DNA of 64,000 bases, from positions 1 through 64,000 of the forward strand of contig NZ_BMDZ01000023.1 in the NCBI RefSeq assembly GCF_014636235.1. The letters run 5' to 3'. The position numbers were made by a program, and so were the translations under genes. Shown one piece after another: positions 1 through 7,903 of this stretch (its first letter is position 1; every line of letters starts with the position of its first letter). Below the pieces are notes generated by a model that was not told the DNA's origin, made no database searches, and saw only the letters and a program-made list of their open reading frames with translations. Origin of the DNA: Tistrella bauzanensis (GTDB taxonomy: Bacteria; Pseudomonadota; Alphaproteobacteria; Tistrellales; Tistrellaceae).

Positions 1-64
1 GAGGATTCGACACCCCGAGCCTAACGGCTCAAGGCGAGCAACGCCGCTCTCCCTTTTTCAACAA

Positions 65-577
65 TGACCGGGACATCCCCCCGATGAGATCGATGCGCTC
101 ATCGTGCACGACAAAGGTCACGGCCGCATCGAAACCCGCCGCCATCTGGTCTCCCAGCGGGTCGACTGGATGAGCGGCAGTCGGCGCTATCCCGACGAGC
201 CCCGCTTCAAAGGGCTCAAAACCATCGCAATGATCGAGACACGCATCGAGACCGCCGACGAAATCAAGGTCGAGCGCCGCTGCTACATATCATCACGGAT
301 CCTCTCCGCAGAGGCATTCGCCCAAGCAGCCAGAGCACATTGGGCCATCGAGAACGGCCTCCACTGGGTGCTCGACGTTCAGTTCAAGGAGGATCAATCC
401 CGGCTCAGACGCGGGCACGGCGCCACGAACATGGCCATGGTCAGACATCTCGCCCTCAATCTCATCCGCGCCATACCAGGTAAGCTCTCCATCAAGGCCA
501 GGCGCAAACTTGCCACGTGGGACACACAATACCTCATGGCGGCTCTGCAAGCGCGTTAACCTGGACTCGTTGCCCTG
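65..577 (+). mobile_element. 3' remnant of an ISAs1-family insertion sequence
   Basis: This stretch holds the last part of an ISAs1-type transposase gene followed by a short stretch that could be the right end. The sequence ACTCGTTGCCCTG at 565-577, just after the stop codon, ends in a CCCTG-type tip as expected for ISAs1 terminal inverted repeats. The matching left end is not in the window, so this is only suggestive. Upstream of 65 the transposase frame is closed by a TGA, so the copy is broken or was interrupted. I cannot see a target-site duplication. Confidence 0.45.
68..559 (+). pseudogene. ISAs1-family transposase, C-terminal fragment
   Basis: About 164 codons of a DDE transposase of the ISAs1 family, which usually is about 370 residues long. 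The readable frame starts after a TGA at 65-67 with DEIDALIVHDKGHGRIETR, the typical ISAs1 stretch around the central region. It continues through the C-terminal WAIENGLHWVLDVQFKEDQ motif, which carries the conserved catalytic glutamate region, and ends with a normal stop. A GTG at 104 could serve as a start, but the first half of the catalytic core is missing, so no active enzyme is expected. The frame upstream of 65 was not recognisable, so truncation and frameshift cannot be told apart. Confidence 0.8.
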
Positions 578-723
578 GCGTCAATCGCGGGTCATTGCAG
601 TGTTGGCCCGATGCGCGGTAGACTTCTATCTTGCGACACGCCAACAACAAAGCGGAACGCCGGCCGCCTGGGCGACCGGACAGAACGCCACGCCTGATGA
701 TGCCCCGGGACGGGCAGATCAGA

Positions 724-748
724 CCCGCCCCCGAACAGGGGGGGCGGG
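724..748. other. GC-rich perfect hairpin
   Basis: CCCGCCCCC (724-732) and GGGGGCGGG (740-748) form a nine-base perfect stem with a seven-base loop in the 270-base non-coding stretch between the transposase remnant and the agmatine deiminase-like gene. There is no T-run behind it on either strand, so terminator function is only possible. Confidence 0.35.
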
Positions 749-831
749 ATCGGCGATGGCCCGCATCATCTGCACCCTCCGATCACCGATACGCGCATTG
801 AGATCCCAGCGACCCGGAGCGGAGACGCCAT

Positions 832-1944
832 ATGTCCGACAGTGCTTTTCCGCCGGGTGCCATCGATCTGCACCCGGTCTGCCTTCTGCCGTCGCCGGAC
901 CGTCCGGCCGCGATCTGGCTCGCGGTCTGGCCATCGGCCGTCGACGGCTTCACCGACCCGCGCGATGCCGGGCTTGCCATTGCCGAGGCGGCGCGCCTGC
1001 TGGCCCGCGACACGACCGTGGCGGTGGTCGCGCGGCCGGGCGATCTTGCCGATGCCTCGATGCGGTGCGGCGCCGGCGTTCGGGTGTCGTCATGGGGCGG
1101 CAGCCTGCGCTGTTTCGCCGATCGTCTGCCCATGATGGGCCACGGCCCCGACGGCCGGCCGCAGGCGCTGGACTGGGCGCCGCCGTCCGATGCGGCTGCG
1201 ATCGACCACGACCCGGATTGCGACATCACCGCCCGGCTTCTGGGGCTGGGCGGCCATGGCGAGGCCGCGGCGGCGATGCGTGCCCTGGCGCCGGTCGCCG
1301 GCCGCGCACAGATGATCGCCGGCGACGGCCACGGAATGGTGGTGGCAAGCGAAGCCCTGCTCGCCACGGCCGATCCCGATGCCCGCGCGGCGGTGGCCGA
1401 TCTGTTATGCCGCAGCCTGGATGCCGAGCGGGTGATCTGGGTACCCGGCGGCTTTTCGGAAGACGACTGGCCGGGCAGCCTGGATGGCGTGGTGCGGTTC
1501 CTGGCGCCGGGCGTGGTGGCCGTGGCCACCGCCATTGATGGCGACCCCGATCAGCCGGCCCTGCATGAAACCCGGCTGCGGCTGGAGGTGACGACCCAGC
1601 CCGATGGCCGGCTTCTGACCGTGGTGCCGGTGCCGCTGCCGCGCAAGCGGCCGCGTTCCGAGGATGGCCGGCTGCTGCCCGCGAGCTATCTGAGCCTGCT
1701 GCGCGATGGCCGGCGGCTGGTGGTGCCGGCCTTTGACGATGGCAATGACGATGTGGCGCTGCGGCTGCTGTCGCGCGCCCTGCCGGCCGCGGCGATCGAG
1801 CAGGTGTCGTGCAGGGCGCTGGCCGGCTATGGCGGCCTTGCCCGGCTGGCGGTGGCTCTGCCGCAGGCGCCGGCATTGGATGCCGCCGCCATCGCCGCCG
1901 CGATGACCGCCAGCGGCGGGCCGGTGCCGCAGCCGGGCGCCTGA
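832..1944 (+). CDS. Agmatine deiminase-like protein lacking catalytic residues
   Basis: A 370-residue protein with the length and fold order of the agmatine deiminase/peptidyl-arginine deiminase family. Recognisable stretches are VWPS near residue 33, DGHGMVVASEALLATA (165-180), PGSLDGVVRFLAP (214-226), LPASYLSLL (282-290), LVVPAFDDGNDDVAL (296-310) and GYGGLARLAVALP (332-344). In working enzymes the last block reads GGGNIHCITQQ-P, with the nucleophilic Cys. Here that position is Arg338 and the His before it is Ala337. The GHxD histidine is Ser216, although Asp218 remains, and the RDxGP substrate block is also altered. Hydrolysis by the family mechanism is therefore unlikely. An aguB-type gene lies 1.7 kb downstream beyond a divergent porin gene, so a link to agmatine metabolism is possible but unproven. 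Start chosen at the ATG after CGGAG. Confidence 0.65.
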   Translation: MSDSAFPPGAIDLHPVCLLPSPDRPAAIWLAVWPSAVDGFTDPRDAGLAIAEAARLLARDTTVAVVARPGDLADASMRCGAGVRVSSWGGSLRCFADRLPMMGHGPDGRPQALDWAPPSDAAAIDHDPDCDITARLLGLGGHGEAAAAMRALAPVAGRAQMIAGDGHGMVVASEALLATADPDARAAVADLLCRSLDAERVIWVPGGFSEDDWPGSLDGVVRFLAPGVVAVATAIDGDPDQPALHETRLRLEVTTQPDGRLLTVVPVPLPRKRPRSEDGRLLPASYLSLLRDGRRLVVPAFDDGNDDVALRLLSRALPAAAIEQVSCRALAGYGGLARLAVALPQAPALDAAAIAAAMTASGGPVPQPGA

Positions 1945-1996
1945 CCGGCCGCGCGCCCGCGCCTGCGATCAACCGGCCGCGCACCGGCGCCTGCGA

Positions 1997-3379
1997 TCAG
2001 AAGCGCAGCCGCGCCTGCAGGCTGACGATGTCGATGCTGCTCTCGACATCCGCCTTCACCCGCACCCGGCCAGTGCCGGCGCCGGCCGGCTCGTCCAGAT
2101 CGATCGTGGCGTCGTCGACGAAGATATGGGCATAGGCCATATCCAGCGACACCGCATCGCTGATCGCCCAACTGGCGCCGGTCGACAGCCACAGCCGGTC
2201 GCCATCCGGCGTGCGGGTGGTGCGGAAGCCGTTCACGGTGGGGGTCTCGTCCCACTGGGCACCGCCACGCAGGGTCCATGCCTCGTTCAACCGATATTGT
2301 GCTCCCAGGCTGACGCCATAGCTGTCTTCATAATTCTGCTGTTTGACCGAATCCGGCAGACCGTTGGAGAACTTGACCCGGATCTCGTGAAACCGGCTCC
2401 ATTCATACCAGTTCACCTGGCCCAGCAGGGTCAGCCGGTCGGTGGCATCCCAGGCGACGCCGGCCGATGCGATGGCCGGCAGGTCGAGGGCGGCGCTGCC
2501 ATCGGTGTTGAAATTGGCGACCGCAAGCGGGCCGGTCAGGCCGGTGAGCGACGCGGTGCCCTTCAGATCATGGCTGATCGCCGAGCGGTAGTGCACGCCC
2601 AGCCGCAGCGCAGGCGTCAGCGTGAACTGCGCGCCAAGATTATAGCCGACGCTCCAGTCATCACCCTGGACCCGCGCATGGCCGTCGGTGGCGGCGCTGG
2701 GGCCGCCGGGAGCCAGCCCGTTCGGCACCGCGTTCTCAAGCGTGGCATCGGCATACTGGATGTCGAAACCCGCCCCCACCGACAGCCAGTGCGCCGCCTT
2801 GAAAGCGATGCTGGGGGCGATGTCGATGGTCTTCAGGTCGGTCTTGGTCGAGTCATAGCGCCCGAACCAGTCGTCCTGATAATCGGCGACCAGACCGAAG
2901 GGGGCCGATATGCCGACGCCCAGCCACAGCCGGCCTTCGTCATCCACCGGTGCCGCCGCGTACAGGTTCGGCACGGGGGTGTCGTCGAACGGATTGCCGC
3001 CGTCACCACCGCCCAGCGGCACGCTGGCGCCGCCGCTGCCCAGCGTGGTGGCGGACGACCCGGTATCGGTCAGCGTGGCGCGCAGAATCAGATAATGGCC
3101 ACCCAGTTGCGCCTGCCGGCCCTTCAGGCGGGTCATGCCGGCCGGGTTGGTGAAGATGGTGGAGGCGTCTTCGCCAAGGGCGACGTCACCGGCGAATGCC
3201 CGGCCGACGCCCTGCACGCTCTGCTCCTGAATGAAGAAGCCGGCGGCCGATACCGGGCCGGCGGCAAGGATCATGACGATGGCGGTGGCCGTGGCGGCGG
3301 TCAGGCTGGCGGTGCCGGGCGTGGTGCGAAGGGTGGGGGCGGGGCGGGGTATGGGCGGTGTGGGGGCGGGGCGGGGCAT
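1997..3379 (-). CDS. OmpP1/FadL-family outer-membrane transporter
   Basis: A 460-residue outer-membrane beta-barrel of the FadL family, which lets long-chain fatty acids and other hydrophobic compounds cross the outer membrane. A Pro-rich N-terminal stretch and hydrophobic segment ending near AAGPVSAAG form the signal peptide. The mature protein starts with the typical GFFIQEQSVQG, followed by the NPAG motif (IFTNPAGMTRL). The last residue is Phe, as expected for BAM insertion. The chosen start at 3379 has AGGGAGA upstream. An in-frame start at 3517 would add 46 residues and spoil the signal peptide. The gene is divergent from the amidase gene, with a possible operator between them. Confidence 0.88.
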   Translation of the reverse strand: MPRPAPTPPIPRPAPTLRTTPGTASLTAATATAIVMILAAGPVSAAGFFIQEQSVQGVGRAFAGDVALGEDASTIFTNPAGMTRLKGRQAQLGGHYLILRATLTDTGSSATTLGSGGASVPLGGGDGGNPFDDTPVPNLYAAAPVDDEGRLWLGVGISAPFGLVADYQDDWFGRYDSTKTDLKTIDIAPSIAFKAAHWLSVGAGFDIQYADATLENAVPNGLAPGGPSAATDGHARVQGDDWSVGYNLGAQFTLTPALRLGVHYRSAISHDLKGTASLTGLTGPLAVANFNTDGSAALDLPAIASAGVAWDATDRLTLLGQVNWYEWSRFHEIRVKFSNGLPDSVKQQNYEDSYGVSLGAQYRLNEAWTLRGGAQWDETPTVNGFRTTRTPDGDRLWLSTGASWAISDAVSLDMAYAHIFVDDATIDLDEPAGAGTGRVRVKADVESSIDIVSLQARLRF

Positions 3380-3685
3380 GGGCGGTCTCCCTGAACCATA
3401 TGCGCCGGCCGTGATGACGGCCGGTGGCAGATTTCGCGCTATACGTTCTTTATTTTTGAGATTATGTCGTACATGGTTATGATCGTTAAACGTGCTTAAC
3501 GTATGCGTCAAGATCAATATCCATGATCAGGTGTCTTCTATTTCATATTGGAAACAGGCGTGGCGGATCGGTCGCGGGCCGCCGGAATGTCACATCACTG
3601 GCGGTTGCGGCCGAGGGCCAGGGGCGGCTAGCCTGCATGCACGACATCCAGATGTCGCAGCCAGACCGCCAGGGAGTGCCGATCC
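3380..3685. other. Divergent promoter region, fadL-like / amidase
   Basis: A 306-base non-coding stretch between two divergently transcribed genes. Its centre (about 3430-3550) is markedly richer in A/T than the surroundings, as expected for a promoter region. It contains the inverted repeat listed separately. No gene is seen. Confidence 0.5.
3484..3501. promoter_or_regulatory. Possible operator palindrome upstream of the FadL-type gene
   Basis: CGTTAA, six bases, TTAACG: a perfect 6+6 inverted repeat in an AT-rich part of the divergent region. The size fits a dimeric TetR/MarR-like repressor site. No regulator gene is adjacent, so the binder is unknown. Confidence 0.3.
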
Positions 3686-4579
3686 ATGTCCGAGGGTCAC
3701 CTGACCGTCGCCGCCTTGCAGATGCAGGTGGAGGACGACCGCGACCGCAATCTCGACCGGGTGGAGGACATGGTGCGCGCCGCCGCCGCCGCCGGCGCCC
3801 GGCTGGTGCTGCCGCAGGAGCTGTTTGAACTGCCCTATTTCTGCAAGGATCAGGATCCGGCCTGGTTCGAAACCGCCCGGCCGTTCAGGGACAATCCCGC
3901 GATCATCCGCATGCAGGCGCTGGCGGCAGAACTGGGCGTCGTCATTCCGGTCAGCTTCTTCGAGCGCGCGGGGCCTGCCTTCTTCAACAGCCTGGCGATG
4001 ATCGACGCCGATGGCCGCGTGCTGGGCCTGTATCGCAAGAGCCATATTCCCGACGGGCCGGGCTATCAGGAGAAGTTCTATTTCTCGCCCGGCGACACTG
4101 GTTTCATGGTGTTCGACACCGCCATCGGCCGGGTGGGGGCCGCGATCTGCTGGGATCAGTGGTTCCCCGAAGCGGCGCGGTCGATGGCGCTGATGGGCGC
4201 CGACATCCTGCTGTATCCGACCGCGATCGGATCGGAGCCGCAGGCGCCCGACTGGGACAGCCGCGATCACTGGCGCCGGGTGATGCAGGGCCATGCCGCC
4301 GCCAATATCGTGCCGGTGGTGGCCACCAACCGGGTCGGCACCGAGGTGGGCCGCGAGGCGACCCTCACCTTCTATGGATCCAGTTTCGTCACCGACGCCA
4401 CCGGCGGTATCGTCGCCGAGGCCGGTCGCACCGGCGATGCGGTGGTGGTGGCCGAGATCGATCTTGCCGCCGCCCGGGCCTTGCGGGCGTCGTGGGGCCT
4501 GTTCCGGGATCGGCGGCCCGACCTTTACGGCGCGGTTGCAACACTGGATGGCGGGATCGGCGGCAAGCGGGGCGGCTGA
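3686..4579 (+). CDS. aguB: N-carbamoylputrescine amidase (nitrilase superfamily)
   Basis: A 297-residue carbon-nitrogen hydrolase that should convert N-carbamoylputrescine to putrescine, CO2 and ammonia, the second step of the agmatine route to putrescine. The Glu-Lys-Cys triad is in place: Glu45 in LPQELFELPYFCKDQD, Lys118 in LYRKSHIPDGPGYQEK and Cys155 in GAAICWDQWFPEAAR. The stretches around all three match AguB better than other nitrilase branches. The length is normal for the family. The ATG at 3686 follows AGGGAG by nine bases. No working agmatine deiminase is in view. The only homologue here, at 832, has lost its active site, so the enzyme must get substrate from a gene elsewhere. Confidence 0.88.
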   Translation: MSEGHLTVAALQMQVEDDRDRNLDRVEDMVRAAAAAGARLVLPQELFELPYFCKDQDPAWFETARPFRDNPAIIRMQALAAELGVVIPVSFFERAGPAFFNSLAMIDADGRVLGLYRKSHIPDGPGYQEKFYFSPGDTGFMVFDTAIGRVGAAICWDQWFPEAARSMALMGADILLYPTAIGSEPQAPDWDSRDHWRRVMQGHAAANIVPVVATNRVGTEVGREATLTFYGSSFVTDATGGIVAEAGRTGDAVVVAEIDLAAARALRASWGLFRDRRPDLYGAVATLDGGIGGKRGG

Positions 4580-4604
4580 AGCCCCGGCCGCCCGCGCGGG
4601 GCTT
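4579..4604 (+). terminator. Hairpin at the end of the amidase gene
   Basis: AAGCCCCG (4579-4586) and CGGGGCTT (4597-4604) form a perfect eight-base stem with a ten-base loop, beginning at the stop codon. There is no T-tract behind it, so intrinsic termination is uncertain. Confidence 0.35.
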
Positions 4605-4739
4605 GGAAGCCCCGATGGCGCATGGCACACTCGCCCGCCGCAGCACCGCTTGTTGACGGCACGGCTCAGGGATCGCCATGTCAGCCCTCTTTGCGCTGCC
4701 CGCGCGATCCCCGTGCCATTTTCCGTCCCCGCGCCATCG

Positions 4740-4750
4740 CCCCCCCCCCC
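4740..4750. repeat. Homopolymer run of eleven C
   Basis: An uninterrupted C run ends ten bases before the ATG of the EipB-like gene, directly next to its ribosome-binding site. Such runs slip during replication and are also a common place for sequencing error. Confidence 0.8.
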
Positions 4751-4763
4751 GGAGCCCTTGCCC

Positions 4764-5672
4764 ATGACCCGCCATGCCTGTACCGCCGCTGCCGTTTCCG
4801 CCCGGCCCATGCCGCTGATCCGGCTGACCGGGGGTGCTATGGCCATGGCGGTGGCAGCACTGGTGGCCATTCCGGCGCTGGCCATTCCGGCGCTGGCCGA
4901 GCCGGCACCCCGGTCCGTGCCGCACCGCGCGCATTATGCGATGACGCTTGCCGATGCCACCGGCGACAGCGGCATTGCCGCCGTGACCGGCGACATGACG
5001 GTGATCTTCGACCGGATGTGCAAGGGCTGGTCGGTGTTGCAGGCGAGCCGGATGGAGATCGATTTTGTCGAGGCCGAGCCGGTGGTGTCGGACATCCTGT
5101 TCGATGCCGAGGAGGATGACGACGGCCGCCATTTCCGGTTCCGGTATGAAGAACGCGAGAATGGCGACACCGTCGAACTCGCCATCGCCAACCTGGATCG
5201 TGCCGCCGTCGACAAGCCGGCGCGGCTGCGGTTCGCCAACCCGCCCGGTCTGACCGAGACGGTGCCCGCCGGCGCGCTGCTGCCCACGGCCCATACCGAG
5301 AAACTGCTGGCCGCCGCCGCCGCGGGCCAGCCCTTCGTGCGCGACATGGTGCTGACCGGCTCCGGCACCGACAGCCTGTCTTATGTCAGCGCCCATATCG
5401 GCAAGGCGCGGCCGATCGCCGGGGATCTGGACTGGCCGGAGGGTGCGGCTTCAGATGCCGATATCGGCGCATTGCGCAGCGAAACGGTGTATCCGATGCG
5501 GCTCGCCTTCTTCGATGCCGGCGACACGGCGGAGACACCGGTCTATGAGCTGATCTATCAGATGCAGCCAAATGGGATCGTGCGTCGCTTCGACATCGAC
5601 TATGGTGGTTTCTCAATCTCGGCACGCCTGACCTCCATCGAATCCCGTGCCGAGACCGGCGCCTGTGAGTGA
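4764..5672 (+). CDS. EipB-like periplasmic envelope integrity protein (DUF1849)
   Basis: A 302-residue exported protein of the DUF1849/EipB family, known from Brucella as a periplasmic beta-spiral protein needed for envelope integrity. The N-terminus holds a long hydrophobic signal segment (about 17-45). The mature part starts near EPAPRSVPHRAHYAMTL, a typical family opening. Cys86 (DRMCKGW) and Cys301 (ACE at the C-terminus) match the two conserved cysteines that form the family disulfide. The start at 4764 follows GGAG. A longer in-frame start at 4293 lies inside the amidase gene and is rejected. The signal peptide carries a 15-bp tandem duplication encoding AIPAL twice. A run of eleven C residues (4740-4750) lies just upstream. 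Confidence 0.8.
   Translation: MTRHACTAAAVSARPMPLIRLTGGAMAMAVAALVAIPALAIPALAEPAPRSVPHRAHYAMTLADATGDSGIAAVTGDMTVIFDRMCKGWSVLQASRMEIDFVEAEPVVSDILFDAEEDDDGRHFRFRYEERENGDTVELAIANLDRAAVDKPARLRFANPPGLTETVPAGALLPTAHTEKLLAAAAAGQPFVRDMVLTGSGTDSLSYVSAHIGKARPIAGDLDWPEGAASDADIGALRSETVYPMRLAFFDAGDTAETPVYELIYQMQPNGIVRRFDIDYGGFSISARLTSIESRAETGACE
4866..4895 (+). repeat. 15-bp tandem duplication in the EipB signal peptide
   Basis: GCCATTCCGGCGCTG occurs twice back to back (4866-4880 and 4881-4895). It is in frame and lengthens the hydrophobic core of the signal peptide by five residues. Confidence 0.9.
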
Positions 5673-5779
5673 GCGGCTCTTCTATCGGATGTCGAGATTG
5701 TCAAGATGACCGGACAGATCAGTGCCGACCGCGTCGACGCGGTCATCCACGAGGAACCGCCCGCAAAAGGCGCTGTGGC

Positions 5780-6145
5780 ATGAGTGCCAGGCGGCATGAC
5801 ACCGGCCGCCGGCGCTTTCTGACCGGCATTGCCGGTGGCGCCGGCGCGGTGGCGCTGTTCGCCGGTGCCCGTCCGGCCGCGGCCTTCACGGTTGAACCCG
5901 CATCCGGGGCCGCCGGCGCGGTGCTGGATGGCGTGCTGGCGGAACAGCGCCGGCATCTGGCCTTCCGGGCTGAGGTGCGGGCCGCGATGGTCGCCCAGGG
6001 CGCCACGCCGGACCATATCGAACAGGCCCTGGCGCTGATGGACTGTCCGCTGTGCGGCGCGCGGCTCGATGGTGCCAGCATTTCCGCCCTGCCAGCCGGC
6101 GAACGCGCCGTCGACGGCGATCCGGACGCCCCGGCCCGGGGTTGA
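5780..6145 (+). CDS. Small Tat-exported protein with a CPLC motif, unknown function
   Basis: A 121-residue protein that I cannot assign to a function. Residues 10-14 (RRRFL) followed by a hydrophobic stretch and an AAA cleavage-like site near 33-35 look like a twin-arginine signal, so export in folded form is likely. The mature part is helical in character and ends with Cys89-Pro-Leu-Cys92 (MDCPLCGARLDG). This could bind a metal or form a redox pair. The C-terminus is polar. The gene follows the EipB-like gene by about 110 bases on the same strand and may share its transcript. The start at 5780 was chosen because the upstream codons in frame (from 5669) give an unlikely Arg-rich extension. 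Confidence 0.6.
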   Translation: MSARRHDTGRRRFLTGIAGGAGAVALFAGARPAAAFTVEPASGAAGAVLDGVLAEQRRHLAFRAEVRAAMVAQGATPDHIEQALALMDCPLCGARLDGASISALPAGERAVDGDPDAPARG

Positions 6146-6167
6146 CCGCCACGGGGTTGACCGCCAC
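6138..6167. repeat. 15-bp tandem duplication
   Basis: GGGGTTGACCGCCAC at 6138-6152 is repeated exactly at 6153-6167. It spans the stop codon of the small Tat protein gene. Confidence 0.85.
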
Positions 6168-6248
6168 GGCCGGGCTTGTGGTGCCGGTGGTGCTGCCGTG
6201 GGGGCGGTGCCCCGGCCACGGCAGCATGTCTGTATCAGACCAGCCGTC

Positions 6249-7820
6249 TCAGACCAGCCGGTCGCGGCCGGTCCAGAACCGGTCGCGGACCGCGCGTTTC
6301 AGGATCTTGCCCACCGGGCTGCGCGGCAGATGGTCTTCGAACAGCACCGATTTCGGCGTCTTGACCGGCCCCAGCCGGCTGCGGCACAGCGCGATCAGTT
6401 CGTCTTCGGTGACGGTGGCGCCGGGGACCGGCTCGACCACCGCGGTCACCGCCTCGCCCCATTTCGGGTCGGGCACGCCGATGACCACGCAATTCTGCAC
6501 GGCCGCATGGCCCTGGATCACATTCTCCACCTCGGCCGAATAGACGTTGAAGCCGCCGGTGATGATCATGTCCTTCTTGCGGTCGACGATATAGACATAG
6601 CCGTCGTCGTCCATCCAGCCGACGTCGCCGGTATGGTGCCAGCCATGGCTGCTGACCTCTTCGGTCGCGGCTGGGTTCTTGTGATAGCCGGCCATGACCA
6701 GATCGCCGCGCACCACGATTTCGCCGCGGTCGCCCGGCGGCAGCAGCAGGCCGTCATCATCCATGATCGCCACCCGCGCCAGCAGGGTGGGGCGGCCGCA
6801 CGAGGCCAGCCTGTGGGCCAGGGCCGGGTCGGCGGCCGCGGCTGCGTGATCGGCCGGTGACAGGAAGGTGCACAGCATCGGCGCCTCGGCCTGGCCATAG
6901 GTCTGGGCCATCACCGGGCCGAACACCCGGATCGCCTCGGCCAGCTTGTCGGGGGCCATGGGCGATGCCGCATAGATGAAGTGCTTCAGCGAGCTGTAGT
7001 CGAAATCGCGCAGGCGCGGATGGCCCAGCATGCCATAGATCACCGTCGGTGGCAGGAACAGGTCGGTAACCTTCTCGCGGTCGATCGCCTGCATCACCTC
7101 AAGCGGATCTGCGCGGTCGATGATCACCACCTTGGCGCCGGCGGCCAGCATCGGCAGCGCCATGGCGCCGGCGGCATGGGTCATCGGTGCCGCGACCAGA
7201 TAGACCGGATGGTCGACCGGCGGCATCGCCGCATGGGTGATCGCCACCAGCGCCGACCAGACCTGTTCGGTCAGCGTCACGGCTTTCGACCGGCCGGTGG
7301 TACCGCCGGTCGGGAAATAGGCGGCGATGCGCTGCGGGTCGGGGCGCAGATCGGGCGCGCGGGCCTCGGCATCGGCGGCACCGGCCAGCACGTCATCCAG
7401 AGACGGCACGCCATCAAGGCGCTGATCGATGCACACCACGTCCTGAAGCGTCGGCACGCCGGCGCGGATGGCGGGCAGGTGCTGCGCGAAGCTGGAATGG
7501 ATGAACAGCCGCTGGCAATCAGCCGTGGCCAGGAAATCGATATTGTCGTCGGCATGGCTGCGGGCGTTGATCGGCGCCCAGATGCCGCCGGCGCGCAAGC
7601 CCCCCAGCAGGCAGGCGAAAGCCATGGCGTGGTTGGGGCTCCACACCGCGACCGTGCCGACGGCATCGGGGTTGCCGCCGGCACGCGCCGCAAGGCTTGC
7701 GGCGATGCGCAGGGTCAGGCGCCGGACCTCGCGATAGGTCAGGCGGTGTTCCGCTGAGACCAGGGCCTCACGGTCGGGAGCGATGGCCGCCCCCCGGTCG
7801 AAAAAATCGATCACACGCAT
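6249..7820 (-). CDS. AMP-forming acyl-CoA synthetase
   Basis: A 523-residue adenylate-forming enzyme that activates a carboxylic acid with ATP and joins it to CoA. The P-loop-like motif is FPTGGTTGRSKAV. The adenylation motif is QTYGQAEAPMLC. GWHHTGDVGWMDDDGYVYI carries the aspartate that binds ribose. The C-terminal lysine lies in RSPVGKILKRAVRD. The length is typical for the family. The substrate cannot be read from sequence. The gene lies 83 bases behind the substrate-binding protein gene on the same strand, so the two are probably co-transcribed and act on the same imported acid. A MarR regulator is divergent to the pair. Confidence 0.88.
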   Translation of the reverse strand: MRVIDFFDRGAAIAPDREALVSAEHRLTYREVRRLTLRIAASLAARAGGNPDAVGTVAVWSPNHAMAFACLLGGLRAGGIWAPINARSHADDNIDFLATADCQRLFIHSSFAQHLPAIRAGVPTLQDVVCIDQRLDGVPSLDDVLAGAADAEARAPDLRPDPQRIAAYFPTGGTTGRSKAVTLTEQVWSALVAITHAAMPPVDHPVYLVAAPMTHAAGAMALPMLAAGAKVVIIDRADPLEVMQAIDREKVTDLFLPPTVIYGMLGHPRLRDFDYSSLKHFIYAASPMAPDKLAEAIRVFGPVMAQTYGQAEAPMLCTFLSPADHAAAAADPALAHRLASCGRPTLLARVAIMDDDGLLLPPGDRGEIVVRGDLVMAGYHKNPAATEEVSSHGWHHTGDVGWMDDDGYVYIVDRKKDMIITGGFNVYSAEVENVIQGHAAVQNCVVIGVPDPKWGEAVTAVVEPVPGATVTEDELIALCRSRLGPVKTPKSVLFEDHLPRSPVGKILKRAVRDRFWTGRDRLV

Positions 7821-7903
7821 GGGGGGCGGCGCTTCCTTCCCGGTTGTCTGCCTCGGGGTCTTTTCTTGTCTCTTGTCGCGGTGTCGGCGCTATGGCGCTG
7901 CGA

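Noticed and set aside
832..1944. Annotation as a working agmatine deiminase
   Set aside because: The catalytic Cys and both His positions are replaced, so the enzyme name would mislead.
2126..3394. Plus-strand open frame of 422 codons opposite the FadL-type gene
   Set aside because: Antisense shadow. The minus strand gives a signal peptide, the NPAG motif and a terminal Phe, while this frame shows no family features.
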